This document shows, in pieces, positions 1 to 6,054 of a stretch of DNA of 8,715 bases. This DNA is from Promethearchaeota archaeon CR_4. GTDB taxonomy: Archaea > Asgardarchaeota > Lokiarchaeia > Sigyniarchaeales > CR-4. The notes under the pieces were generated by a model. The model was not told where the DNA came from, searched no databases, and saw nothing but the letters and a program-made list of their open reading frames with translations. Numbering within the stretch: the stretch's first letter is position 1; the number at the start of each line of letters is the position of its first letter. The stretch spans positions 43,476-52,190 of the forward strand of contig MBAA01000079.1 of the NCBI GenBank assembly GCA_001940655.1. The letters are read 5' to 3'. The position numbers and the translations under genes were made by a program.

Positions 1-433
1 GCGTGAGCGTCTTTTCCAGGCGTTCTCCTGTATCGGTTATCGCAGCCACTTTCACGGGTTTGCGTTCTACGAGCTCTCGGAAAAGGAAACCGCCCCCGTA
101 TTTTTCATCGTCAATGCTGTGCTGTGTACCAAAAAGCATCACGTCAATATCGCCAAGACTTTCGTTGGGACACGGCCCAACGAACGCCGGGATACCATTG
201 ATCCAAGCTTCCTTGAATATCTTGGTTGTCTTAGGTGGGCACATCTCGAAAGAAAAAATCCCCGCGATGCCGCTGTAGATTCCCTTAGTCCCCGTGGTAA
301 TTATGTCCACGTCATCGAATCCGATTTGCTGGCCGTTACTCATCTCATCGAGGAGTTCTTGGGCGGTCATCACCCGCGCGGTGCCCGCAGCAATTTTCTT
401 CCGAATTTCTGAAATTTTCCGGTTTTTGACCAT
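1..433 (-). CDS. COG1900/DUF39 homocysteine biosynthesis protein, N-terminal part (runs off the window)
   Basis: Translating the minus strand gives 144 uninterrupted codons cut by the left edge, well short of the usual ~380-residue family length. The start resembles family N termini: a short basic helix, then AAGTARVMTAQELLDEM, then ITTGTKGIYSGIAG (about residues 45-58), MCPPK (C65), GPCPNESLG (C88) and KYGGG. In methanogens this family, with a NIL/ferredoxin partner, is needed to make homocysteine from aspartate semialdehyde and sulfide. The cysteine often seen after the TTGT motif (as in MCSSGA) is absent here, so this may be a divergent subgroup with another sulfur-transfer job. The start at 433 is chosen by homology. 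An in-frame ATG at 508, preceded by GGAG (516-519 on the complement) and just after a stop, would add 25 residues and has the better ribosome site. The family call is firm; the substrate is inferred. Confidence 0.85.
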   Translation of the reverse strand, partial: MVKNRKISEIRKKIAAGTARVMTAQELLDEMSNGQQIGFDDVDIITTGTKGIYSGIAGIFSFEMCPPKTTKIFKEAWINGIPAFVGPCPNESLGDIDVMLFGTQHSIDDEKYGGGFLFRELVERKPVKVAAITDTGERLEKTLT

Positions 434-521
434 ATATAATGACAGACTCTCAAGGAAAGTATTAGAGGTATTTGGATCACTCAAGATTCGCGCCGAAAAT
501 ATCGGCATTTAGCGTCTCCGT

Positions 522-866
522 TCAGTCTAAAGGATTAGTGAACTCATGCGCATAATAAATCTTGCTAAAAAAGGGTGTTGCACCTTTCTTTTCACCCCCC
601 TTTAGGAAGACAAGAGGGAGCGTGTGAATGCCTAGTTGAGCAACGAGATTGTTGTCTACCTCCTGATTCGCCCACTTGCGGGCCATCATAAACTCTTCGT
701 AGGGTCCTTGGTTGAGTGGTAAGTTCTTTCTAGACAGTGCAATTTTAATGCTGGGGACTGTCGCGCCACCATTTGTACCAAAAAGCCTGCAAGTGCCGAC
801 CTTCGTCGGCCCGTGTGGGACTGCCGCGGGATCGGCGACTGGCTTTCTTGCGCGGGGGAATACCAC
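522..866 (-). CDS. Weak 114-codon ORF upstream of the DUF39 gene; possible thioredoxin-fold C-terminal half
   Basis: This frame opens at a GTG and ends 13 bases before the upstream ATG option of the DUF39 gene, so the two could be one transcript. The second half (from about residue 48) looks protein-like. It has a helical stretch rich in A, K, E and W, then LGIHTLPLVFLKGGEKKG, which resembles the cis-proline strand and following hairpin of thioredoxin-fold proteins such as ArsD or thioredoxin. The first half is rich in P, R and G, shows no CxxC pair and does not look like a folded domain. No ribosome site was seen at the GTG. It could be a real small protein, a decayed gene whose 5' part lost its frame, or chance. 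No function is assigned. Confidence 0.35.
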   Translation of the reverse strand: MVFPRARKPVADPAAVPHGPTKVGTCRLFGTNGGATVPSIKIALSRKNLPLNQGPYEEFMMARKWANQEVDNNLVAQLGIHTLPLVFLKGGEKKGATPFFSKIYYAHEFTNPLD

Positions 867-1041
867 AGCGTGGATGGGCGAATGGTAATACTAAGTGCGT
901 ACGTTTCAGATACATGCCTTATTCGTGATGTATACTACTGGACTCGCCACGTCATTAAACTGGGTGGAGTAGCAACTTCATTTAAGCATTAATTTTCAAA
1001 AACGAAATACCAGACAGTCATCCTAAATGCCTTTTTAGTGT
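867..1041. other. Intergenic stretch without recognised genes
   Basis: Both strands are closed by frequent stops, and I see no tRNA-like arms, repeats or strong ribosome site. It separates the weak ORF at 522-866 from the coding-looking tail that follows the hydrolase gene. Confidence 0.6.
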
Positions 1042-1170
1042 TCATTCCTCAAAATTAAATAGTTTTTTGTCTAAATCCTTTCCGTTCAAAAATTTCTTTC
1101 TTAACCATGATTCAATGCTGCCCTTAATCTTTTCAGGTAGAAAAAAAAGGAGATTTGGGTAGAATGGGAT
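1042..1170 (-). pseudogene. Coding-looking tail in frame after the hydrolase stop codon
   Basis: Directly after the TAA of the hydrolase gene, the same frame stays open for 42 codons to a TGA at 1042-1044. The second part reads like ordinary protein (for example KIKGSIESWLRKKFLNG, then KDLDKKLFNFEE) and has an amphipathic, lysine-rich character. No ATG or GTG precedes it, and a run of eight T lies at 1141-1148. It may be the remnant of a small gene, the former C-terminal end of the hydrolase, or chance in AT-rich DNA. No function is assigned. Confidence 0.25.
1141..1148 (-). terminator. T-run terminator after the hydrolase gene
   Basis: Reading the minus strand, CTCC followed by eight T lies 22 bases past the hydrolase stop codon. 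Archaeal RNA polymerase commonly terminates at such oligo-T tracts without needing a hairpin. No strong stem precedes it. Confidence 0.5.
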
Positions 1171-2343
1171 TTACTGCTTCTTTCTAGGCCAAATACGTGT
1201 TACATAGATGCCTGTGGTAACAGTTGCAACTGGGATTGTCAACGTTACACCAATGCAGGGTGCTAATAAACAAAAATCTTCGACAGAAACAATATTACCC
1301 CCAATCAGAGTAACGGATGAGACTGGTCCGTTTAATGCGTGCTTCTTAAAGAATTTCCAGACTTCCTTTGCGGTTTCAATGTCATGATTTTGGTTGCCTA
1401 AAAACGCCTCGGCGGTATCTGAGTACTGTTCCGTCAAACTAGGCTCAAGATGCCCGCCACCATTGACCTTGTAGAGAAGAACCTCCGTTCCTTGAATGCC
1501 GTTATCGTAGTCATATAATGTCACTGTTGTTCCATGGTCATTATACGGACCGTTCGGAATTTCAGTGACTTCAGGTACTGTATCAGCACCATTCTGATTC
1601 ACCCAGAACGCCACGGTATCGGGAATAGACTTTGTACTTCCTCGGGCCGATTCTATTTCGCTGTAGCCACCGTCCCACTGGTTAAGCTCGTCAGCGGTGC
1701 CAGACATAAGCAACACCGGTATAGGATTGACGGGACCAGTGCAAACACTATTATTTGCATTACCTTGTGAAAGTATTGCCACTGCTGCAATTTTATGAGA
1801 TAAGTCTATAGCGAGGCGGAGACTCATCCCTCCACCATTGGATATGCCAGTAGCGTAGATTCTGTTAGGATCAATGTTAAAGTTATGCAAAAAGAGAGTA
1901 ATTAGGGTCTCTATAAACCCAACATCGTCCACGCTCTTATTTACAAGAGTCATATCGGCACGGCAGTCATTCCAGTACAACTTCTCAGGATTTGGATCGC
2001 TGGGATTTTCAGTGCCGTCCGGAGCAACGACAATAAATTTTTCCTGTTCAGCAATGTCTAAAAGTATCTTATACGGAGCTTTAGTGCCCGTCAAACCAAA
2101 TTGTTGGTCAGCGTTGATGCCGCCACCATGAATAGTGAAAACAAGGGGCACAGGTGATGCTGGAAGGTTGGCAGGTACAAAGTAATTGTAGGTTCGCGTC
2201 CGTCCACTATGCTCTATGGGTACGTCACGGTATACAGTTCCGGCCTGAATAGGAATAATCAACAAGAAAACGGCAACAGTGATTGTTATGATGACAATAA
2301 TTACTGTAACAATCAAAATGATCTTTCTAGTTGAATAATCCAT
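1171..2343 (-). CDS. Membrane-anchored PHB depolymerase/feruloyl esterase-like alpha/beta hydrolase (LpqC, COG3509)
   Basis: The 390-residue protein has an N-terminal membrane anchor (about 8-32, preceded by RK), then a single alpha/beta-hydrolase domain to about residue 335. The oxyanion region is HGGG (72-75) and the nucleophile elbow is GISNGGG, with Ser168. The likely acid is Asp218 (SGTADEL) and the likely base His298 (NGGGHLEP). These are the marks of the esterase family that includes poly(3-hydroxybutyrate) depolymerases and feruloyl esterases. A second hydrophobic segment (about 357-382) ends in RIWPRKKQ, so both termini probably sit in the cytoplasm with the enzyme outside the cell. 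The substrate is probably an ester or polyester oligomer and is not shown by the sequence. ATG 2343 is the only possible in-frame start, because a TAG lies just upstream; its ribosome site is oddly far away. It appears to be a single-gene unit. Confidence 0.85.
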   Translation of the reverse strand: MDYSTRKIILIVTVIIVIITITVAVFLLIIPIQAGTVYRDVPIEHSGRTRTYNYFVPANLPASPVPLVFTIHGGGINADQQFGLTGTKAPYKILLDIAEQEKFIVVAPDGTENPSDPNPEKLYWNDCRADMTLVNKSVDDVGFIETLITLFLHNFNIDPNRIYATGISNGGGMSLRLAIDLSHKIAAVAILSQGNANNSVCTGPVNPIPVLLMSGTADELNQWDGGYSEIESARGSTKSIPDTVAFWVNQNGADTVPEVTEIPNGPYNDHGTTVTLYDYDNGIQGTEVLLYKVNGGGHLEPSLTEQYSDTAEAFLGNQNHDIETAKEVWKFFKKHALNGPVSSVTLIGGNIVSVEDFCLLAPCIGVTLTIPVATVTTGIYVTRIWPRKKQ

Positions 2344-2354
2344 TCTATCCCCAT
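2313..2354 (-). other. 13-codon leader ORF overlapping the hydrolase start
   Basis: The first ATG after the strong AGGAGG (2361-2366 on the complement) is at 2354, six bases away, at ideal spacing. It opens a 13-residue frame, MGIEWIIQLERSF, that ends inside the hydrolase coding region. The hydrolase ATG lies 17 bases from the same site, in another frame. Ribosomes would be expected to prefer the leader, so the hydrolase may depend on re-initiation. Whether the leader is translated is inference. Confidence 0.35.
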
Positions 2355-2360
2355 TTTTTT

Positions 2361-2366
2361 CCTCCT
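2361..2366 (-). promoter_or_regulatory. Strong Shine-Dalgarno site (AGGAGG)
   Basis: AGGAGG on the minus strand is the clearest ribosome site in this half of the window. It is 17 bases from the hydrolase ATG but six from the out-of-frame leader ATG. Confidence 0.6.
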
Positions 2367-3028
2367 ATAATAACCTTATAGTAATGAGAGGGGTTTACTC
2401 TAAAGATTTTCCCGCGTTGAATAGGGTGTTACAAAACAATACTCACGCGTGTTAATGAGCATAAATCGGGGTGCAAAGTCCAAGTTGGGAAAGGTCGGTT
2501 TATTGTTCACATACTGATCCTGATTCTCCCGTTTGCGGGCCACAACTCGAACCCGTAGTCCCGCAGATCCGCAATTGGTTTCTGGGGAAGTATCTCTCGC
2601 AGGTCGATTCCGTTACATCGTTGGTAGATCATCGAGCGAGATGGAGAGAGGACCCCTCGCGAGACACCCGATCGTGAGGAACAACCTCTCGCCAGTCCGA
2701 TATAGGATGGAAAAGAGAGACCGGTGCGCGCATCGACTGCAACAAGGCTTCCGGAAAAATAAATGGAATGCCCACATTGCCTGGGTTCGCGCGGGGCGAG
2801 GTCAATATCCCACGTGTCCAAGAACGTGATGCAAAAGGAGATTTCCCATCGCTGTGCGAATTTTTATTGATCAACGACCAATTCCGGGGTTGCCGTGACT
2901 TGAGGGGCGCCCGTTCTAGCCCTGTCATTGACTGGAGACTGGTTCAGGTGATTTACACCCTCTCAACATTGAGCAATGGATTTAATCCTTAAGAAACGTA
3001 AAACACCCCATACCAGAATAATGATGGT
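2367..3028. other. Long gene-poor stretch between the hydrolase and ogg; no confident gene or RNA
   Basis: About 660 bases separate the two minus-strand genes. The ends are AT-rich and should hold the hydrolase promoter (right of 2366) and the end of the ogg transcript (left of 3028), but I can point to no unambiguous box. The core, about 2520-2940, is richer in GC. I searched it for tRNA arms, RNase P and SRP RNA signatures and found none that hold. One minus-strand frame with a short recognisable protein-like segment is listed separately. Confidence 0.6.
2507..2821 (-). pseudogene. Possible gene remnant with one PQQ-propeller-like segment
   Basis: A minus-strand frame is open from about 2855 (after a TAA) to a TGA at 2507. 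It has no ATG; a TTG at 2821 is the only plausible start. Around residues 18-33 it reads HSIYFSGSLVAVDARTG, close to the blade motif of PQQ-like beta-propeller proteins (hydrophobic strand, then ALDA.TG). The end, RDYGFELWPANGRIRI, is also protein-like. The middle is rich in serine and arginine and looks less so. The rest of a propeller protein, several hundred residues, is missing from all frames. It could be a decayed or truncated gene, or a chance open frame in GC-rich DNA; about one in four that it derives from a propeller gene. Confidence 0.22.
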
Positions 3029-3658
3029 TTACTTCAAAATCTTGCCGGTTTCCATGTACCAGAGATATAAATCGAGCTCGGACAGATTCAGCCCCACCCG
3101 CTTGCCAATGGCCCGGAGCACGCCCTCGATCCCGAGGTATCTAGTTTTACTCAATGTTTTAGGCCGCTCGATGTAACGTTGCCGCTCGAGGAGGTCCACG
3201 ATGTGGAAGTCGATAATCGCCGAGTCCGTGTACCCGATGTTGCGCAGGAAGTGACTTGCCTCCTTGTATCCCAATCCTGTGATATTTTTCACGATCCATT
3301 CTCGAAGTTCAAATTCGGGTCGGATGGTTCTTCGCGCATTTTCTAGGGCATCCCGCTTTTGTTGCGCCTCGTGAATGTAGCGGGCGCGCGTGTTCGGAAA
3401 ACGATAACCGAGCTCGCGCAGTTTTAATGTCATTTCTTGGAGATCGAAGGTACAAAATCCTTTTCCGATGACGTCTTGCATTTTCAGCGTCCTTTCGCCG
3501 TTAAAATTTGCCGTCAAGATGCAGAAGCACAACTCACAAAAGACATCACTAGCATCTCGACCTCCCATCGCTTTGAATTCGCTTTGACGGCGAGCGATGG
3601 TGTCCCGCACTTCCGGGACTTTTTTAAGAGATTCAAGGGAACGGAGTAGATCATGCAC
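3029..3658 (-). CDS. ogg: 8-oxoguanine DNA glycosylase/AP lyase, archaeal Ogg2 type
   Basis: The 209-residue protein has the usual length and layout of the Ogg2 family, which excises 8-oxoguanine and cleaves the abasic strand. Residues 36-53 hold ELCFCILTANFNG, a family signature. The helix-hairpin-helix is NITGLGYKEASHFLRNIG (125-142) with catalytic Lys132. The catalytic Asp is Asp150 in IIDFHIVDLL. The chain ends in GKILK; a C-terminal lysine is typical of archaeal Ogg2 proteins and has been implicated in recognising the damaged base. The start is a GTG at 3658: a TAA lies upstream in frame with no ATG between, and the N terminus aligns well with relatives. No ribosome site is visible, so the message may be leaderless. 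The gene stands alone, with the Fe-S gene divergent on its 5' side. Confidence 0.92.
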   Translation of the reverse strand: MHDLLRSLESLKKVPEVRDTIARRQSEFKAMGGRDASDVFCELCFCILTANFNGERTLKMQDVIGKGFCTFDLQEMTLKLRELGYRFPNTRARYIHEAQQKRDALENARRTIRPEFELREWIVKNITGLGYKEASHFLRNIGYTDSAIIDFHIVDLLERQRYIERPKTLSKTRYLGIEGVLRAIGKRVGLNLSELDLYLWYMETGKILK

Positions 3659-3741
3659 ATCGCCAAAGCTGCAATACGTGACTTAAATTGGTTGCTTTGT
3701 ATTCCAAAATGTCCCGTTAAAAACACGACCTATTGCTTACC

Positions 3742-3837
3742 CTACCATAACGTAAATCTATCCTCTGCTAAATTTTTTTGGAGTTCATCTAAGAGCTTTG
3801 TAAATTCATCCCCGACAGAGTTTGAGGAAAATATCAC
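3742..3837 (-). pseudogene. Orphan coding-looking fragment upstream of ogg
   Basis: A minus-strand frame from a GTG at 3837 to a TAG at 3742-3744 gives 31 residues. Its end, DEFTKLLDELQKNLAEDRF, looks like a genuine amphipathic helix. In the same frame a TAG lies upstream and no ribosome site was seen. It could be a micro-protein gene ahead of ogg, the 3' remnant of a lost gene, or chance. The opposite strand here is the 5' flank of the Fe-S protein gene. No function is assigned. Confidence 0.25.
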
Positions 3838-3930
3838 ACGCTTATGCAGACAGCGGGATTGGGAACCCTAACTACAGAGGGCAAATTGCCACGAGAACGA
3901 TCTGATTTTAATCATGTTTTTATAGTACTT

Positions 3931-3991
3931 GGAGGAATAAATGTACGTCGTTCACTTATCACATATATTCCAGAAGGCGGTTGGGAAATGA
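3931..3991 (+). promoter_or_regulatory. Ribosome site plus 16-codon leader ORF overlapping the Fe-S protein start
   Basis: GGAGG at 3931-3935 is followed five bases later by an ATG at 3941. This opens a 16-residue frame, MYVVHLSHIFQKAVGK, whose TGA (3989-3991) overlaps the ATG (3988-3990) of the Fe-S gene. A TGA/ATG overlap is the classic layout for translational coupling. A TATA-like TTTTTATAG lies at about 3918-3926. If that box is used, the start of transcription could fall past this ribosome site, so an upstream promoter would be needed for the leader to matter. Translation of the leader is inference. Confidence 0.4.
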
Positions 3992-5118
3992 TGCAGGAAA
4001 ATGATGATTATGAAATGTTACGTCTTGCCATGAACAAGAAGACGTCAGCTAAACTGCCAAAGCACAAGGCCGTTACTGAGCTGCTAAAAAGCATTTTTAG
4101 TGAAGAAGAAGTGAAATTGCTTAGGGCCTTTAAGACCACTGGTGAGCCACTCAGCGATGAGGAGATATCTCAATTGTCTGGGGTTCCCAAGGATGAAGTC
4201 AACAAAATCTTTAGCGATATGGCTTACAAGGGCAAACTATTGAAGATTGAAAATTCCTTCATAATAATGCCGTTATTTCCAGGATTATTTGAATTCTACT
4301 TCACCAACAATAGGGACGCCCCAGAAAAAATGAAACGCGCCGCTCTGGCGCATAGAGAGCTATTCTACGCAGGACACCACTTCGAACTAAGTGCCGGAAA
4401 ATACGCGACGTTCCGAGTGATACCCACCGTCGAGCCTACCTTGAAAACGATCGAATTGAACAAATCAATACAAGTGGAACGTCGAGTGCTCCCTTATGAG
4501 GTTTTGAAAGACTACTTGTCACAAACCAGCCCGTACGTTCTCGTTCCGTGTAGCTGCAGAACCGCTGCGAAATATACTGGACATCCATGCAAAAAAACTG
4601 ATGAGAACTTCTGCTTTGCAACTGGGTCTCTTGCATTGCTTACAATCGCAAATGGAGTCGGCAGAGAAGTCAACTTCGATGAGCTTCTTGAGATCATGAA
4701 GAAGGCTGAAAAAGCTGGGTTAGTTCATGAGACGATCAATACGCAGGAACCATCGATGTTTATTTGCAACTGTTGCCCTGACTGTTGCGGTTTCCTGAAA
4801 TCTGTGAAGGAATTCCAGAACTATGGAGCCATTACGAAGTCCAACTTCTCGCCAAGAATCGATAAGAATCTCTGTAACAAATGCGAGATATGTATGGAGA
4901 AATGCCCTATGGAGGCAATCTACCATCATTTTCCCCACTCGGAAGATGCATCTGACGACATGATGATTATTCGAGAAAACCATTGCATTGGCTGCGGTGT
5001 TTGTGCTTCGAACTGCCCTATTAGTGCCATTACATTGGAAAAGGTCAGAAATGAAGTACCGGTTGAGACTCAAGCTGAAGTAGAGCAGAAAGTTCGTGGA
5101 GCAGAGAGAGTTCACTGA
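3988..5118 (+). CDS. Winged-helix / cysteine-rich / dicluster ferredoxin-domain protein
   Basis: From ATG 3988 the protein has 376 residues. Residues about 20-95 form a winged-helix-like region (FSEEEVKLLRAF, then LSDEEISQLSGV and KIFSDMAYKGKLLKI), suggesting DNA or partner binding. The centre carries CSCR (C188, C190), C201 and C209, then CNCCPDCCG (C260, C262, C263, C266, C267), likely binding one or more metal clusters. The C terminus has two classical [4Fe-4S] motifs: C296, C299, C302, C306 and C333, C336, C339, C343, each ending in CP. Proteins of this layout occur in anaerobic archaea and bacteria; their role is not settled, and electron transfer or redox sensing is inferred. The frame is open 48 codons further upstream to 3844, but that part is not protein-like. 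Cytoplasmic: no signal peptide or membrane segment. Confidence 0.85.
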   Translation: MMQENDDYEMLRLAMNKKTSAKLPKHKAVTELLKSIFSEEEVKLLRAFKTTGEPLSDEEISQLSGVPKDEVNKIFSDMAYKGKLLKIENSFIIMPLFPGLFEFYFTNNRDAPEKMKRAALAHRELFYAGHHFELSAGKYATFRVIPTVEPTLKTIELNKSIQVERRVLPYEVLKDYLSQTSPYVLVPCSCRTAAKYTGHPCKKTDENFCFATGSLALLTIANGVGREVNFDELLEIMKKAEKAGLVHETINTQEPSMFICNCCPDCCGFLKSVKEFQNYGAITKSNFSPRIDKNLCNKCEICMEKCPMEAIYHHFPHSEDASDDMMIIRENHCIGCGVCASNCPISAITLEKVRNEVPVETQAEVEQKVRGAERVH

Positions 5119-5165
5119 TCCTCTTTAGGGGGCAATCAAACCTGCTGGTTCATTGGACATCTGAG

Positions 5166-5172
5166 TTTTTTT
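5166..5172 (+). terminator. T-run terminator after the Fe-S gene
   Basis: Seven T after CTGAG, 47 bases past the stop codon on the plus strand, form a probable oligo-T terminator in the gap between two convergent genes. Confidence 0.45.
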
Positions 5173-5292
5173 ATGCATATTTCTCTGGGTTTTACTCAAC
5201 TGGATGAGTTTATGTTTCCTGCTAACTCTTCGTCAGTTGAACCTTGATTCATATGGACGATTCAGCGGGATGTAAGATTTTATTAAGGAGTG

Positions 5293-5298
5293 AAAAAA
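5293..5298 (-). terminator. T-run terminator after rubrerythrin
   Basis: On the minus strand, pyrimidine-rich sequence with six T lies about 20 bases past the rubrerythrin stop codon, facing the opposite terminator of the Fe-S gene. Confidence 0.45.
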
Positions 5299-5318
5299 GA
5301 GGGGTAAAAGGAGTACTA

Positions 5319-5909
5319 TTAAAATTCTTCAACTTTCGTTTGATAGAAGGATTTCGGTTTACTACAGAGCGGGCACTTCTCTGGGGGCGCTTCCCCGATA
5401 TGCTCGTACCCGCACTCGCGGCATACCCACGAAACCTTCTTCGGCTTTTTGTTGAAGACCGTCTTGGCTTCCACCTGGGCGATGAGTTTATTGTACCGTT
5501 CCTCGTGGTGGACTTCCGCTTTCTTGATTAAAGAAAAGCCTAGAGCGACATCTTTCAAGCCCTCTGCCTCGGCAATTTTGGCAAAGTCTGGATACATTAC
5601 CTGATTTTCATATTTCTCCCCTGCCGCGGCAGCCTTCAAATTAGCTAGCGTGTCACCAAGGACGTCAGGTACCCCAACTCCATCCACTGTTAGTTCTTCA
5701 GGATTTGGTTCCTTCGTTTTCAATGTCTGAATATAACCAAACAATTTCTTGGCGTGTTCTTTTTCCTGGTCAGCAGTCTCGCGGAAGATGGCTGCGATTT
5801 GCTCAAATCCTTCGTCTGCTGCAATTTTAGCATAAAACGTGTAGCGATTCCTTGCTTGGGACTCGCCCAAATAAGCGCGACATAAACATTCTAGAGTTTT
5901 ACTATTCAT
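5319..5909 (-). CDS. rbr: Rubrerythrin
   Basis: The 196-residue protein is a full-length rubrerythrin: a four-helix diiron domain (about 1-148) plus a C-terminal rubredoxin-like domain (about 158-196). Likely diiron ligands are Glu16 (GESQARNRY), Glu49/His52 (ADQEKEHAKKL), Glu98/Glu101 (GEKYEN) and Glu132/His135 (KKAEVHHEE). The single iron is held by C163/C166 and C179/C182 (CRECG and CPLC). The family reduces hydrogen peroxide to water in anaerobes, drawing electrons from rubredoxin or similar carriers. An AAGGTG ribosome site lies about nine bases before the ATG. It is a single-gene unit; the nearby Fe-S protein is convergent, not co-transcribed. The 5' flank carries an inverted repeat that may be an operator. 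Confidence 0.95.
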   Translation of the reverse strand: MNSKTLECLCRAYLGESQARNRYTFYAKIAADEGFEQIAAIFRETADQEKEHAKKLFGYIQTLKTKEPNPEELTVDGVGVPDVLGDTLANLKAAAAGEKYENQVMYPDFAKIAEAEGLKDVALGFSLIKKAEVHHEERYNKLIAQVEAKTVFNKKPKKVSWVCRECGYEHIGEAPPEKCPLCSKPKSFYQTKVEEF

Positions 5910-5917
5910 GGATTAAA

Positions 5918-5923
5918 CACCTT
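5918..5923 (-). promoter_or_regulatory. Ribosome site of rubrerythrin (AAGGTG)
   Basis: AAGGTG on the minus strand, about eight bases before the rubrerythrin ATG, supports that start. Confidence 0.5.
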
Positions 5924-5974
5924 AATTGACAAACTTCAAGGGACTAAGTAAAGAAGTTATCAAAGGTAAAGGTA

Positions 5975-6000
5975 GCGACTTCAATTTAAGAATATGTCGC
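5975..6000 (-). promoter_or_regulatory. Inverted repeat over the likely rubrerythrin promoter
   Basis: On the minus strand GCGAC and GTCGC flank a 16-base AT-rich spacer containing the TATA-like CTTAAATTG. If that is the TATA box, transcription would start near 5958, about 50 bases before the rubrerythrin ATG. A five-base dyad straddling a TATA box is a plausible repressor site for a peroxide- or redox-responsive regulator; the regulator is unknown. Short arms could also occur by chance. Confidence 0.35.
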
Positions 6001-6037
6001 TTTAAAAAAATAATTGGTAAATGCAATTTACTTACGG

Positions 6038-6043
6038 AAAAAA
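6038..6043 (-). terminator. T-run terminator after the zinc-ribbon gene
   Basis: CTCC followed by six T on the minus strand, 11 bases past the stop codon, ends this gene before the rubrerythrin promoter. Confidence 0.45.
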
Positions 6044-6054
6044 GGAGAAATATC

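Noticed and set aside
2521..2600. tRNA-like T-arm (GGGTTCGAGT on the minus strand) and short GC hairpins
   Set aside because: The five-base T stem does not pair, and no acceptor, D or anticodon arms line up around it.
2533..2829. 98-codon plus-strand ORF in the GC-rich gap
   Set aside because: Its composition is typical of an antisense shadow, with no recognisable motif or ribosome site.
2460..2960. GC-rich gap as RNase P or SRP RNA
   Set aside because: The conserved RNase P regions and the SRP helix 8 GNAR/asymmetric loop signature were not found on either strand; only a partial AAAGTCC match was seen near 2475.
3844..3987. 48-codon N-terminal extension of the Fe-S protein from ATG 3844
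   Set aside because: The segment is not protein-like, has no ribosome site and overlaps the likely promoter and leader; the winged-helix part starts after ATG 3988.
5194..5209. ACTCA-N6-TGAGT dyad as an operator
   Set aside because: It lies between the 3' ends of two convergent genes, with no start nearby for it to control.
5196..5252. 18-codon minus-strand ORF (MNQGSTDEELAGNINSSS) in the gap between two convergent genes
   Set aside because: No ribosome site or promoter precedes it, and it lies downstream of both genes; too short to support.
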